The position numbers were made by a program, and so were the translations under genes. Below, in pieces: positions 25,082 through 35,881 of a DNA stretch of 63,286 bases. This DNA comes from Kamptonema formosum PCC 10802. GTDB lineage: Bacteria; Cyanobacteriota; Cyanobacteriia; Cyanobacteriales; Oscillatoriaceae. The stretch lies in assembly GCF_000332335.1 (NCBI RefSeq), contig NZ_KB235948.1:4086611-4149896 (forward strand). The letters run 5' to 3'. The notes beneath the pieces were generated by a model. It was not told where the DNA came from and ran no database searches. It saw only the letters and a list, made by a program, of their open reading frames with translations. Every line of letters begins with the position of its first letter. Position 1 is the first letter of the stretch.

Positions 25082-28000
25082 ATGCAGGCAAAGTCTTGGA
25101 ACCGGCAATTGCGGTGGGCTGCACTGCTACTGGGGCTGTGGCTGGGATTCGATTTAGTCGCTCACCTGGTGGCGGAAAGTTTGTGGTTTCAAGAAGTCGG
25201 CTATTTTGAAGTTTTTTTATTGCGAATACAAACTCAGGGCGGATTGTGGGCAGCCGGGTTTGCAATCACTGGCGGCTTTCTCCTGGGAAATTTGGCGCTG
25301 GCGCAAAAGCTCAAGCACCCAAACCCTCAAGACATCCCCCGTGCCGGTGGGGGCTTTCCGCCACGAGAAGTCATGGGGTGGCGCTTGCTGCTGCCCTTGG
25401 TGCTGGGGCTAGAACTGTTGCTTGTGCTGGTGCTCCTCCACTATGGCCAAGAGGCGGTCACATACTGGCATCAGGATCTGAGCAACCAGAATGTCTCTCC
25501 CCCCTTACCCTCGCCGTTCCGGCCTGAGTCTGTCGTCCCAATTGTCCGCCACCTGCGCTCCCAGTCTTGGCAGCTGGGGGTGCTGCTGGCACTGGCAGTC
25601 GCCTTGCTGATTAAACCCCAGTTTGTCTTGAGCGCGATTGCGGTAGCTCAGAGCTTGGGGTTTGGTATGGTTCTCTCGGCACACTGGGCCAAAGTGTTGC
25701 AATATTCCCACCCGATCGCCTTTCAGAGCACTGACCCCCTATTTCACCTGGATATCAGCCGGTACGTCTTTGCTCTGCCCATCGGGGAACTGCTGGAATT
25801 TTGGCTTTTCGGACTGTTTTTGTACGCGCTGCTGGCGGTATCCCTGATTTACCTGCTTTCCGGCGATTCCATCTCTCAGGGCAGTTTTCCCGGCTTTTCC
25901 CAGGAACAGCAGCGTCACTTGCACGGGTTGGGCGGATTGGTGATGCTGGGGGTGGCGCTTTCCTACTGGCTGCGCCGCTATGAGTTGCTGTACTCCCCGC
26001 GTGGGGTGACATACGGCGCGAGTTACACCGATGTCACGGTGCAGCTGCCGGCTTATACAGTGCTGAGTCTCCTGGCAGTTTTCCTCGGCGGGTGGTTGCT
26101 GTGGCGGACGATTTTCTGGACTCCCACCCAGTGCCGGCTGCCAAATCCGGAAGAAATAAGGAAAAGAAAAGGAAGTCAGGGCAACCGTGCCGGTGGCCCG
26201 ATAGGAAATTGCCCCTACCCACCGCAACTGGTTTATGGCTTGACAGCCTATGTGGCGATCGCAGCAGTGGCGGGCGGAGTGTTACCGGTCGCGGTGCAGA
26301 GACTGGCGGTGCAGCCCAACGAGCTGGTGCGGGAGCGACCCTACATTGAGCGCAGTATCGCCTTCACCAAAGAAGCTTTTGATTTGCACAATATCGAAGA
26401 AAGAACCTTCGAGCCAGAAGGCTCCCTCACCTTAGCTGACTTGCGGCGCAATAGCGAGACGATCCGCAACATCCGCCTGTGGGACGCTCGCCCGCTGCTG
26501 GAAACCAATCGCCAGCTGCAGCAAATCCGGCTTTACTACAAGTTCCCCAGCGCCGACATTGACCGCTACACCCTGAAGAAAGAGCAAAGAAAACCCAGGC
26601 AGACCTCCCGCCAGCCGGAGCGGAACACAGGGGGCTCAGCGGTTCCGGAGAGAATTTCCCCCCAACCTGTGCCGGCAACTGAAAAGCAGCAGGTGATCCT
26701 GGCGGGGCGGGAGCTAGACTACAGCGCAGTGCCTCAGGAGGCTAAGACCTGGGTTAACAAACACCTGGTCTACACCCACGGCTACGGTTTTACCATGAGC
26801 CCGGTGAATACGGTTGGGCCAGGGGGGCTGCCAGACTATTTTGTCAAGGATATTGGGGAGGGAGCGCAGACGCTGCGCACCTCCAGCGAGCGGATTCGGG
26901 ACAGCATTCCCATTGACCACCCCCGGATTTACTACGGCGAAATCACCGACACTTATGTGATGGCACCCACTAGGGTGAGGGAGCTGGACTATCCCAGTGG
27001 GGAGGAAAATGTCTACAACACCTACGACGGCACCGGCGGGGTGCCGGTTGGCAGCTGGTGGCGGCGGGGGCTGTTTGCCAAGTACCTCAATGACTGGCAG
27101 ATGGTGTTCACCAGCAATTTCACTCCCGAGACGAAGGTGCTATTCCGCCGCAATATTAACGAGCGGGTGCGGGCCATCGCGCCGTTCCTGCGCTACGACA
27201 GCGACCCCTACCTAGTCGTCGCTCGGGCCAAGATATCCAAGGCGGCACCGGCACCGGGGGAGAACAGCAACCTCTACTGGATTGTTGACGCCTACACCAC
27301 CAGCGATCGCTACCCGTATTCAGATCCGGCTAAAGAGGGATTTAACTACATCCGCAACTCTGTTAAAGTCGCGATTGACGCCTACAGTGGCAGTGTTGCT
27401 TTCTACGTGGCTGACCCCTCTGACCCGATTATTGCCAGCTGGAATGCCATTTTCCCCCATTTGTTCAAACCGCTGCGCGACATGCCGGTGACTCTGCGCA
27501 CTCACATCCGCTATCCGCTGGATTTGTTCGACATTCAGTCGGAGCGGTTGCTGACTTACCACATGACCGACCCGCAGGTGTTTTACAATCGGGACGACCA
27601 GTGGCAGGTCCCCACCGAAATCTACGGCAGCGAAATCCGACCGGTGGAGCCGTACTATTTGATTATAAAACTGCCCACCGCCAAGTCAGAAGAATTCATC
27701 CTGCTCCACCCCTTTACGCCCACAAAGCGGAACAATCTTATCGCTTGGCTGGCGGGCCGGTCGGACGGAGAAAACTACGGGAAGCTGCTGCTGTACCAGT
27801 TTCCCAAGCAGCGGCTGGTCTACGGGCCCGAACAAATTGAGGCCCGCATTAACCAAGACCCAATTATCTCCCAGCAGATTTCTCTGTGGAACCGGCAGGG
27901 TTCGAGTGCTATTCAGGGGAATCTGCTGGTGATTCCGATTGAACAGTCGCTGCTCTATGTGGAGCCCCTGTATCTGGAAGCGACGCAAAATAGCTTGCCA

Positions 28001-28168
28001 ACGCTGGTGAGGGTGATTGTTGCCTATGAAAACCGCATTGCTATGGCAGAAACCCTGGAACTGGCACTGGAAGCGATTTTCCAGCCGGAGACAATCAAGG
28101 TGCCGGTGATTGTCAGTCCCATTGAGGGCGGGGAGGTGCCGGTGCCGGCTGTACCGCCCCAGCGCTAG
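25082..28168 (+). CDS. UPF0182 family membrane protein
   Basis: A 1028-residue protein. The N-terminal third has about seven transmembrane helices (for example [39 protein letters not shown] and [21 protein letters not shown]). The remaining 650 or so residues form a large domain expected outside the cytoplasm. This matches the UPF0182 (COG1615) family, common in cyanobacteria and actinobacteria and of unknown function. A low-complexity insert lies near residues 500-545 ([20 protein letters not shown]). No Shine-Dalgarno fits before ATG 25082, which agrees with a near-leaderless transcript. Confidence 0.93.
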   Translation: MQAKSWNRQLRWAALLLGLWLGFDLVAHLVAESLWFQEVGYFEVFLLRIQTQGGLWAAGFAITGGFLLGNLALAQKLKHPNPQDIPRAGGGFPPREVMGWRLLLPLVLGLELLLVLVLLHYGQEAVTYWHQDLSNQNVSPPLPSPFRPESVVPIVRHLRSQSWQLGVLLALAVALLIKPQFVLSAIAVAQSLGFGMVLSAHWAKVLQYSHPIAFQSTDPLFHLDISRYVFALPIGELLEFWLFGLFLYALLAVSLIYLLSGDSISQGSFPGFSQEQQRHLHGLGGLVMLGVALSYWLRRYELLYSPRGVTYGASYTDVTVQLPAYTVLSLLAVFLGGWLLWRTIFWTPTQCRLPNPEEIRKRKGSQGNRAGGPIGNCPYPPQLVYGLTAYVAIAAVAGGVLPVAVQRLAVQPNELVRERPYIERSIAFTKEAFDLHNIEERTFEPEGSLTLADLRRNSETIRNIRLWDARPLLETNRQLQQIRLYYKFPSADIDRYTLKKEQRKPRQTSRQPERNTGGSAVPERISPQPVPATEKQQVILAGRELDYSAVPQEAKTWVNKHLVYTHGYGFTMSPVNTVGPGGLPDYFVKDIGEGAQTLRTSSERIRDSIPIDHPRIYYGEITDTYVMAPTRVRELDYPSGEENVYNTYDGTGGVPVGSWWRRGLFAKYLNDWQMVFTSNFTPETKVLFRRNINERVRAIAPFLRYDSDPYLVVARAKISKAAPAPGENSNLYWIVDAYTTSDRYPYSDPAKEGFNYIRNSVKVAIDAYSGSVAFYVADPSDPIIASWNAIFPHLFKPLRDMPVTLRTHIRYPLDLFDIQSERLLTYHMTDPQVFYNRDDQWQVPTEIYGSEIRPVEPYYLIIKLPTAKSEEFILLHPFTPTKRNNLIAWLAGRSDGENYGKLLLYQFPKQRLVYGPEQIEARINQDPIISQQISLWNRQGSSAIQGNLLVIPIEQSLLYVEPLYLEATQNSLPTLVRVIVAYENRIAMAETLELALEAIFQPETIKVPVIVSPIEGGEVPVPAVPPQR

Positions 28169-28781
28169 GCGGTCTGGCGTTGGGTTATATAGCAATGGAC
28201 AGGAAGTTTAGGACATTAGGACAGGCGAGACGCCTGTCCTACGTCCTGCGAAGTATAGGCGTAGGTACGGCGTTCGCCGGGCCTCAGGATCTAATGTCCT
28301 AACCAATGTGGCTTGTGCTATAGCAGTAGACAGTCTGTTTAGTACAAGGTATCTCACTTGTTAGTAGAGATAGGGAGCGGAGGGAACGCCTGTCCTACGT
28401 CGTAACCTGAGTTTTGGGCCGGAGAGACTTTTGGCTAAGTCTTCAAACATATTTTATGTATTTTTTGGCGTTAAAAGCTTTATGCAGAGTAAGATAGGGC
28501 TAGTCTAATTATATAACTTACGGATAATTCGCGATCGAAAAGACTGCCGGTGCGACCCGAGTGCCGGCGATAACTGCCGGGGGAGCGCGGTGGCTCTGGA
28601 AATTGCCAATGCCCCATGCCCAATGCCCCATGCCCGGTGCCCCATGCCCTGGCGGAGGAATCCCGTCAGAGGGGTGACATTGTTAAAATTCTGCGGATTC
28701 TGGCGCAGCCAGCTATCCAGTCCGATAAACTGCTCTCGGTAGACTTGTGATTGGTGAAAAAACTATAAGTTGAGGCTTGTT
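28169..28781. other. Non-coding gap with dispersed repeats
   Basis: About 610 bases. It includes an AGGACAGGCG palindrome (28218-28240), a TCTAATGTCCTAACCAAT element near 28292 also found near 59455, and CAATGCCCCATGCC low-complexity repeats at about 28610-28650. Confidence 0.6.
28218..28240. repeat. AGGACAGGCG palindrome
   Basis: AGGACAGGCG and CGCCTGTCCT surround AGA. The same element occurs three times at 53024-53130 and as a variant near 56745. Confidence 0.85.
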
Positions 28782-30371
28782 ATGGATGCTGCTGCTCTCT
28801 GGCAACGATATCAGGACTGGCTCTACTACCATGAGGGGCTGGGATTTTACCTGGATGTCAGCCGCATGAGATTCGATGACGCTTTTGTGGGAGCTTTGAA
28901 GCCCAAGTTTGAGAAGGCGTTTAAAGATATGGCGGCTCTGGAGGCGGGGGCGATTGCCAACCCGGACGAGAACCGCATGGTTGGCCACTACTGGCTGCGC
29001 GATCCAGATTTAGCGCCATCACCGGCACTCAAGCAGGAGATTGTGGAAACCCTGGAGCAGGTGGAAGCCTTTGCCGAAAAAGTCCACACCGGCGCGATCC
29101 ACCCCCCCTACGCCCCCAAATTTACCGATGTCCTCTCTATCGGGATTGGCGGTTCTGCCCTCGGACCGGAATTTGTGGCGGCGGCGCTCGCGCCAGATTT
29201 ACCGCTGATGGGGATTCACTTCATCGACAATACGGACCCCGCCGGCATTGACAGCACGCTCTCCCAGCTGAAAGACCGGCTGAAGAGTACACTGGTAATC
29301 GTGATTTCCAAATCTGGGGGAACGCCTGACACCCGCAACGGCATGGTTGAGGTTCAGCACGCTTACTCGCTTCACAACCTGAACTTCGCCCAGCATGCGG
29401 TGGCGATTACCGGACACGACAGCGGTTTGGACAAACTCGCTAAGTCAGAGGGCTGGCTGGAGACGTTCCCCATGCACGACTGGGTGGGGGGGCGCACCTC
29501 GGAAATGTCTGCGGTGGGGCTGCTACCGGCAGCTTTGCAGGGAATTGGCATTGGCGAGATGCTTGCCGGTGCGAAGGAAATGGACGTGGCGACTCGGGTG
29601 GCGGAGATTAAACGCAATCCAGCCGCTCTGCTGGCGCTGAGCTGGTATTATGCCGGCAATGGGCGCGGCGAAAAGGACATGGTGGTGCTGCCTTATAAAG
29701 ACTCCCTGCTGCTGTTCAGCCGGTATTTGCAGCAACTGGTGATGGAATCTCTGGGGAAAGAGAAAGATTTGGAGGGGAATACTGTCTGCCAGGGGATTGC
29801 GGTTTACGGGAATAAGGGTTCGACGGACCAGCACGCCTACGTGCAGCAGTTGCGGGAGGGGGTGCCGAATTTCTTCGCCACCTTTATTGAGGTTTTGGAG
29901 GACAGGAATGGGCCATCTCCGGAGGTGGAAGCCGGTGGGATTACCTCGGGGGATTACCTGTCGGGTTTCTTGCAGGGAACGCGAGAGGCGCTGTTTGAAA
30001 ATCTGCGCGATTCGATTACGGTGACAGTTGGGCAAGTCAATCCGGGGACGGTTGGGGCGTTAATTGCGCTGTACGAGCGAGCGGTTGGGTTTTACGCTTC
30101 TTTGGTGAATATTAACGCTTATCACCAGCCGGGTGTGGAAGCGGGGAAAAAGGCGGCGGCTGCGATTTTGGATTTGCAGAAGCGTGTTTTGCAGGTGCTG
30201 AAAGCGGAGGGTGCGCCGATGACTTTGGAGGCGCTGGCGGAGCGTGCCGGTGTTCCCGATCGGGTAGAGTCGATTTACAAGATTGTGCGCCATCTGGCGG
30301 CGAACCGGCGCGGTGTGGTGTTGCAGGGAAATCTTGCTGAGCCGGCGAGTTTGAGGGTTTCGGCGAGTTAG
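28782..30371 (+). CDS. pgi: Glucose-6-phosphate isomerase
   Basis: A 529-residue enzyme that interconverts glucose-6-phosphate and fructose-6-phosphate in glycolysis, the oxidative pentose phosphate route and glycogen metabolism. Family motifs are [27 protein letters not shown], the [10 protein letters not shown] segment and [18 protein letters not shown] 28782 is preferred over an in-frame TTG 12 bases upstream because a GAGG site lies six bases before it. A strong terminator follows. Confidence 0.96.
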   Translation: MDAAALWQRYQDWLYYHEGLGFYLDVSRMRFDDAFVGALKPKFEKAFKDMAALEAGAIANPDENRMVGHYWLRDPDLAPSPALKQEIVETLEQVEAFAEKVHTGAIHPPYAPKFTDVLSIGIGGSALGPEFVAAALAPDLPLMGIHFIDNTDPAGIDSTLSQLKDRLKSTLVIVISKSGGTPDTRNGMVEVQHAYSLHNLNFAQHAVAITGHDSGLDKLAKSEGWLETFPMHDWVGGRTSEMSAVGLLPAALQGIGIGEMLAGAKEMDVATRVAEIKRNPAALLALSWYYAGNGRGEKDMVVLPYKDSLLLFSRYLQQLVMESLGKEKDLEGNTVCQGIAVYGNKGSTDQHAYVQQLREGVPNFFATFIEVLEDRNGPSPEVEAGGITSGDYLSGFLQGTREALFENLRDSITVTVGQVNPGTVGALIALYERAVGFYASLVNINAYHQPGVEAGKKAAAAILDLQKRVLQVLKAEGAPMTLEALAERAGVPDRVESIYKIVRHLAANRRGVVLQGNLAEPASLRVSAS

Positions 30372-30379
30372 GGTGAGAG

Positions 30380-30412
30380 ATCGGGTTTCTGATGGGAGAA
30401 ACCCGATTTTTT
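30380..30412 (+). terminator. Terminator of pgi
   Basis: An 11-bp stem (ATCGGGTTTCT at 30380-30390, AGAAACCCGAT at 30397-30407) followed by six T residues, nine bases after the stop codon. It appears to be a co-opted member of the AGAAACCCG palindrome family. Confidence 0.8.
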
Positions 30413-30784
30413 ACGGGGGTTGATATGGGGGTGCGGTTGACCTGGAAATGTGCTGGCAATCTTTGTTAAGTAGAAGCCGAATAATTATAGCCTAAATGTG
30501 CGTCCTTAGTCTTAATATTGCGAGCAATTGGCGAGGCCGCACAACCTTAGCTGGTGGTAGGTGCACCGACTGGCGCTGCAAACTTGGCACAGTCAAGAGC
30601 AGCACTAGCAATCGAGGGGCAACTCCCAGACCTTCCAGGGGTAAAATCGCCCCTCAAATGGCTAATTTACACTGCGAACATCCCGTTCTTGTCTTTGCGC
30701 CGGCGTCCTGGCCCGCTATTGTTATAGAGGAGAGCGGGCGAGATGCCTGCCCTACTGAGGACGCCGGCGTTAAAACTCGTCTTC
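30413..30784. other. Gap with nothing recognised
   Basis: About 370 bases between the pgi terminator and the 3' end of the metalloprotease gene. An ORF at 30496-30873 has no domain and overlaps the protease antisense, so it is not accepted. Confidence 0.5.
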
Positions 30785-33202
30785 TTACGCACTTTGGGAA
30801 CTTCCATTTTGCCGAGCGACGAGCTGCGAGTTCTGAGACGGCAGGCTATACTCTTGTGCAGCGCCGTAGTTAACGTTAAAACCGATATCCCTTAAAGTGG
30901 CAACCGTCAATTGGCTGGTGAGTTGCTTCTCGTCCTTACTACCCGATTCAACCATTATTTCGATGTCAAAGTCTGGGATCTTGCGCCAGTGACCCAAGTC
31001 AGAACCTTCACCTTCGCCAACAGTTAGCTCCACAGGAGTTTCTGAGAACGTACCCAGAAGTTCTCCATAGTAAGTGCCAGCGTAGGAATCTTGCTTGTAA
31101 AGTCCCTTTTTCGAGTCAGCAATCAAGTTCCGATCCTCCCAGAGAGTACCAATACCCAGAACGTGCGCGAACTCATGAATCATCGTGTCATACAAGAATC
31201 TCTGATTGGCACGGGTGTCACTTTGAGGATTGCTGTTGAGAGAAGCCTCACCAACAATAGCCATCTCGCGGCGATTCAAGTCAACAGAAACCTGTCTCGG
31301 CCCCGCTGAAGCCAGCACATTTGCATCCTGATTTTTAGCAGTAGCATCAATTCTTATCGTGTGCGGGCCCTCAAAAGTGCTGTAGGAAATCAGTTGTTCG
31401 ATCCTGTGGGCAGCTTGGCGTATGGTATTGCGCTCGGTTTCAGTAAGGTCTTGCGTTCCCTCGCCGAAGTTGAGGTCAATAGAAAATTTCCGAAGATCGC
31501 TAGCCGCCGGCGTGAAATCCGTGCTCACCGTGTAGTTGGCTGTTTGTTGGTTGAAGCTCTTAACTTGCAGAAAATAACTAGTTGACGGCTGGAGGAAGGC
31601 GCGAATTGACTCGTTGCCGGTGCCTCGCTCCCACTGCCAAGCGACTACCTCTATTTCATCATCATCGATAAAGCCATTGCCGTTGCGGTCTGCTACTGGA
31701 TCGACTTGACCGTTCCCGTTGAAATCCCGGATCAGCCGCACGTCAGCATCGCCGGTCAAACCCGTCAGGTCAGCGGTGAAGATACCAGACTCACCCACTG
31801 TAAAGCTGTAGTAGCTGTCAGATTTGCTAGCACTGACCTGTCCGGTTTCCGAGAATTTTGCTGAATTTTCAACTTTCGCCGCTGTCAAAGCAGAGTCGGG
31901 AGTTCGAGCCGGTGGGGACGGTGGGGGTGTTGGGGCGCTCACCGATAGGCTAAGATTGTAGGTGGTATCGCCGTCGCCCTTATTAACTGCGATAAAGTAA
32001 GTGCCAGCGGGCAAAGCGTTTGTCGCAATCGCTTCTGCAGCGTTACCCGGCGATGCGGAAGACTCGATCTCCTCATTCTCGTCGGCAACGCCATTGCCGT
32101 TTGTGTCCTGAATCAGTTTCAAGTCGGCATCGGCGCTCAAGTCTTGCAGGTTGACGCTGAGGTTCCTACTCTCAGAGAGAGTGAAGTGGTAGACGTCTTG
32201 TTCATCTGCGTCTCCCACGAACTCATTCAAGGTCTTGCTGCTACTGAGGGTGCCCAGATCCGTGGCTGTGTTCAGGGTATTGCCGGCAGTATCTGCCGGT
32301 GGCGTGAAAGGCGTAGCTGACAGGCTGAGGTTATAGTTGGTATCGCCCTCGAACTGCTCAACCAGAACATAATAGGTGCCTGGGGACAACAGGCTGCTAA
32401 TTTCTTCGGGAGCCGCACCTTCAGCGCTTGAGGCATCCAATGGCTCATATTCATCTACCACGCCATTGCTATTGGAGTCTTCTATGAGCGCCAGATCGGC
32501 ATCCGCACTCAAACCGTTGAGGCTCAAAGTGACGGTGCTGGCTGTATTCAGGGTGAAGCTGTATATCTTCTCGGTGCTAGCATTGCCCACGAAGCCACTT
32601 CGGGTTGCGGAGCCAAGGGTTCCCAGGCTCTCCGCTGCGCTCAGGCTGATTTCCGGAGGTGGCGGTTCGCTCTGCCGGCCCTCCTCTATACCAAATTGAC
32701 GGTAGTGTTTAATAGCGCTCAATCCCCCCGGGCTGACCGCTTTAGCCACATCTGGGTTCTGCTGCATATAATAGCCGGTATCGAAGTCAGGGCCAAAGTT
32801 GCGGTTTTCATATTGACCGTATTTGACGAAGTGTTCCATGCCGGTGAGGGGATCTTTTTGACCCGCGCTCGCTTGCACGGCTGCGGCGACATCAGGGTTA
32901 TTGGCGATATAATCATCGGTATAGAATTCTGCCATCGTGTCGCGCTTTTCAAATTGACCGTTGTTTACGAAGTGGTCGATGGCTGTAACTTGCCCTTTTT
33001 CGACTGCTGTAGCGACATCTGAGTAAAATTCCAGATAAAACGTCGTGTCAAACAGGGCGCTGGGGTCCCGCTTCTCAAATTTACCGTACTCTTGAAAGTG
33101 TTCCAACCCACTGCTGAAACCGCCAGAGGAAACTGCCTGCGCCACGTCCTGGTTCTGGGCGAGATAAAAGCTTTCGTCGAATAGAGCGTTGGTGTCTAAC
33201 AT
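30785..33202 (-). CDS. Multidomain leishmanolysin-like metalloprotease
   Basis: About 805 residues. Four repeats of about 45-50 residues come first (FDxxFYLxxNxDVAxAV...HFxxxGxxEkR type). Three pre-peptidase-type beta domains follow, each with a DxNxNGxxDxxE calcium-binding-like loop (DSNSNGVVDEYE, DTNGNGVADENEE, DRNGNGFIDDDE). The C-terminal zinc protease has HEFAHVLGIGTLW and a downstream GHWR likely giving the third ligand, as in leishmanolysins. There is no signal peptide, so type I-like export is plausible. ATG 33202 is chosen because the repeat begins here with AGGAA before it; the frame stays open to 33268. Confidence 0.88.
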   Translation of the reverse strand: MLDTNALFDESFYLAQNQDVAQAVSSGGFSSGLEHFQEYGKFEKRDPSALFDTTFYLEFYSDVATAVEKGQVTAIDHFVNNGQFEKRDTMAEFYTDDYIANNPDVAAAVQASAGQKDPLTGMEHFVKYGQYENRNFGPDFDTGYYMQQNPDVAKAVSPGGLSAIKHYRQFGIEEGRQSEPPPPEISLSAAESLGTLGSATRSGFVGNASTEKIYSFTLNTASTVTLSLNGLSADADLALIEDSNSNGVVDEYEPLDASSAEGAAPEEISSLLSPGTYYVLVEQFEGDTNYNLSLSATPFTPPADTAGNTLNTATDLGTLSSSKTLNEFVGDADEQDVYHFTLSESRNLSVNLQDLSADADLKLIQDTNGNGVADENEEIESSASPGNAAEAIATNALPAGTYFIAVNKGDGDTTYNLSLSVSAPTPPPSPPARTPDSALTAAKVENSAKFSETGQVSASKSDSYYSFTVGESGIFTADLTGLTGDADVRLIRDFNGNGQVDPVADRNGNGFIDDDEIEVVAWQWERGTGNESIRAFLQPSTSYFLQVKSFNQQTANYTVSTDFTPAASDLRKFSIDLNFGEGTQDLTETERNTIRQAAHRIEQLISYSTFEGPHTIRIDATAKNQDANVLASAGPRQVSVDLNRREMAIVGEASLNSNPQSDTRANQRFLYDTMIHEFAHVLGIGTLWEDRNLIADSKKGLYKQDSYAGTYYGELLGTFSETPVELTVGEGEGSDLGHWRKIPDFDIEIMVESGSKDEKQLTSQLTVATLRDIGFNVNYGAAQEYSLPSQNSQLVARQNGSSQSA

Positions 33203-33801
33203 TTCCTGACAGATGAGCCTTGATTTATAGAGAGAAAATAGAGCGGACTTGTGTTTATCCTGTTGCAAACAACTTGTGCCGAAGGGGAGAAGGCTTGTCC
33301 TGCTAGTCCCGACATCCAGATGTCCGCGAACAAACCTGAGTTAAGTCTCCTGTTCGGGGAGATGATGATTTTCTCTCCCCTGATTTCTTTCCCCTAATAA
33401 TCATTAAAGCTTCCGCCCTAAATATCAAGCACATTTCCGGATCACTTTGCCAGAATCAAATGATCCAGATTTGTTCTTGACACAGCTTTTATCAAAAAGT
33501 ATAATTTTAAACCCTAAAATCCTAACCCCTGAGACAGCGGGGGGTGAGACAACCCACAGAGCCACCGGCACAAGCAGAGAGTTCCACACTCGCCAACGCC
33601 TCAAACCTGCGAATTTCCGGGCTTTTTGCCCAGTTCTGCCTCCCGTGCTGGAAATTCTCGGGCGTGGCACAATTCTGCGTTTCCCGCCCCGTCTCCCTCA
33701 AAACACCGGCAGTTCACCCAGTACATTTCCGGATCACTTCGTTCCAGTGTAAAATGATCCACACATCATCCCAAAAAAACTATTGACAATAAATTCAGTA
33801 A
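33203..33801. other. Gap with a decayed copy of the next gene's 5' region
   Basis: About 600 bases. The part at 33431-33722 resembles the region 33723 onward. The rest shows no gene. Confidence 0.5.
33431..33722 (+). pseudogene. Decayed duplicate of the STAND gene 5' end
   Basis: ACATTTCCGGATCACTT at 33431 recurs at 33723, each followed by an AAATGATCC. Between them, one frame reads LKPANFRAFCPVL...EILGRGTIL, similar to IKPTNFQAFCQVLGLNWLEVVEGDTI of the downstream NB-ARC protein. The copy is frame-broken and truncated. Confidence 0.55.
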
Positions 33802-35481
33802 ATGGTAATAGGGAGAACTCTCAAAGCATCTACTCCAGGACTGACAAGGATCAAGCAAGCCAGAGAGCGAATCACCCAGGAAACCGGGTGGGCTGTCAAT
33901 AACGAACAGTGGCTGCTGGAAGCAGGCAAGTTCCTGCCGCCAGTCAGAAGCGGGAAAAACATCGTTGCAGGAGCCGTGTCCATTGGGACTTGGAAGCGGT
34001 TCCTCACCGGCAAACCCATCAAACCCACCAATTTCCAAGCTTTCTGCCAGGTTTTGGGGCTGAACTGGCTTGAAGTCGTCGAGGGGGACACCATTCCGGG
34101 CGCTCGGGGGGAAAAGCCGCCTTCCCAAATCGCCGCCCCCCCACACCCGCCGGCGGGAGACTCTCGGCTCGCCTCCCCCGCACCGGCACCGCGCCAAGAC
34201 TGGGGAGAGGCGATAGACGTCTCCTTATATATAGGGCGCACCTGGGAACTCGCCACGCTGAAAAAATGGATCGTGGATGACGGCTGCCGGCTGGTGGCCC
34301 TTTTGGGGATGGGCGGCACCGGCAAAACCTCTCTGTCCGTCAAACTGGCACAACAGCTCCAGCACGAATTTGAATTTGTCATCTGGCGCAGTCTCCAAGA
34401 TGCCCCTCCCGTCAGCGACACGCTCGCCACTCTGCTGCAATTGCTGTCCAACCGGCACGAGACGGATGCCGGTTTGCCCGAAAGCACAAGTCAGAGAATC
34501 ACGCGACTGATTGATTGCTTGCGCCGGCACCGCTGCTTGCTCGTACTCGACAGTGCCGAGTCCATCATGCAAGCCGGTGCAAGCGCAGGACAGTATCTCA
34601 AAGGCTATGACGGATATGGAGAATTAATCAAACGAGTCGGAGAAACATCCCACCGCAGTTGCTTGGCACTCACCAGTCGCGAGAAGCCTCAAGAGCTGGC
34701 ACTGCTGGAAGGAGAAACCCTACCCGTTCGCTCACTGCAGCTGACTGGTTTGAACGAGGAAGAAGGACGCTCAATTTTTCAAACCAAGGGAGCCTTCGCT
34801 GGGACACCCGATGAATGGAAAGAAGTAATTCAACACTACGCCGGAAATCCGCTAGCCTTAAAACTTGTTGCTTCCGCCACTCGCGAGGTATTTGGCGGCA
34901 GCATTTCCGAACTTGTCAAATATTTAAAATCAGGGTGTTTTCTTTTTTCTGATATTGCTCAACTTCTAGACCGGCAATTCAATCGCCTGACAGATGCGGA
35001 ACAAGAAGCGCTCTACTGGCTAGCGATAAACCGCGAACCGATTTCTTTCGCAGCCTTAAAAGAGGCTCTTGTATCCCCCGCTTCAAAACACGAGTTACTA
35101 GAAACTCTGAAATCCCTGAAAAGGAAATCGCTGATAGAAACAAGAAGTAACGCGATCTTCACGCTACACCCGTTTGTCAGGGAATATGCGAGCGCCAGAT
35201 TAAGATCCCAAATTTGTAAAGAGATAAAAACCGAAAAGCTTGCCCTTTTCAACAGCCACGATCTGCTACAACCTCAGGCAAAAGACCGCTTGAGGGACAT
35301 TCAGACCCGCCTCATCCTGCAGCCGGTCAAGGACAGACTGCTCAATCTTTTTGGGGGCAAAAGCAATGTAAAAGCTCACCTGAATCAACTTCTCTCAGAG
35401 TGGGGCAGCAAATATCCGCAAACACCCGGCTATACCGCCGGCAATATTTTATCCCTGCTCAGCCTGCTGAATCCAGACTGA
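33802..35481 (+). CDS. NB-ARC STAND protein, truncated (WD40 part lost)
   Basis: 559 residues. The N-terminal 95 residues look like a degenerate helix-turn-helix (TPGLTRIKQARERITQETG to FQAFCQVLGLNWLEVVE). A Pro-rich linker follows, then an NB-ARC ATPase with the P-loop GMGGTGKTSL (about 170-179), LLVLDSAE as Walker B and a GNPLALKL motif. A winged-helix-type segment lies near 400-470. Intact relatives in filamentous cyanobacteria usually continue into WD40 repeats; here the frame stops and a WD40 fragment lies in another frame at 35540-35710. It is probably a decaying gene of a sensor or defence-type NTPase. Confidence 0.85.
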   Translation: MVIGRTLKASTPGLTRIKQARERITQETGWAVNNEQWLLEAGKFLPPVRSGKNIVAGAVSIGTWKRFLTGKPIKPTNFQAFCQVLGLNWLEVVEGDTIPGARGEKPPSQIAAPPHPPAGDSRLASPAPAPRQDWGEAIDVSLYIGRTWELATLKKWIVDDGCRLVALLGMGGTGKTSLSVKLAQQLQHEFEFVIWRSLQDAPPVSDTLATLLQLLSNRHETDAGLPESTSQRITRLIDCLRRHRCLLVLDSAESIMQAGASAGQYLKGYDGYGELIKRVGETSHRSCLALTSREKPQELALLEGETLPVRSLQLTGLNEEEGRSIFQTKGAFAGTPDEWKEVIQHYAGNPLALKLVASATREVFGGSISELVKYLKSGCFLFSDIAQLLDRQFNRLTDAEQEALYWLAINREPISFAALKEALVSPASKHELLETLKSLKRKSLIETRSNAIFTLHPFVREYASARLRSQICKEIKTEKLALFNSHDLLQPQAKDRLRDIQTRLILQPVKDRLLNLFGGKSNVKAHLNQLLSEWGSKYPQTPGYTAGNILSLLSLLNPD

Positions 35482-35539
35482 ACCGGCTGTGAATTGTCTC
35501 ATCTAACAGTTTACCCTAACTGCCGGTGCGTTTTACTGA

Positions 35540-35710
35540 CACAGCTCCGATGGAGAATTTTTAGCTGCCGGTGGCGCTAAAGGAGAAATCCACCTGTGGC
35601 GAGTTGCGGAGGGCCAGCAAATTTTGACCCTTGAGGGACACGCCGGTTGCGTGCGTTCAGTCGCCTTCAGTCCCGATGCTAAAACCTTACCCACCGGCAG
35701 TTCCGGTTGA
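35540..35710 (+). pseudogene. WD40 repeat relic
   Basis: A frame different from that of the NB-ARC ORF reads SSDGEFLAAGGAKGEIHLW, then GQQILTLEGHAGCVRSVAFS followed by PDAKT, before a stop at 35708. This is a classic WD40 repeat. It is the remnant of the C-terminal sensor of the upstream STAND gene, separated by frameshift and deletion. Confidence 0.85.
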
Positions 35711-35881
35711 TTTTTAAACCGCAGAAGGGGAGACGCAGATGAAGGCGGAATTTATCTCTAGAACGCCGGTTTATTAAAAAAATCGGGTTCCTTAACCTCA
35801 CTGCAAACATTGTAGGGGGCCGCACTCCCAGAGAGCGGTTCCCTACTTTTTTACGAACTGGCATCACCGGTTGGGGTCAAG

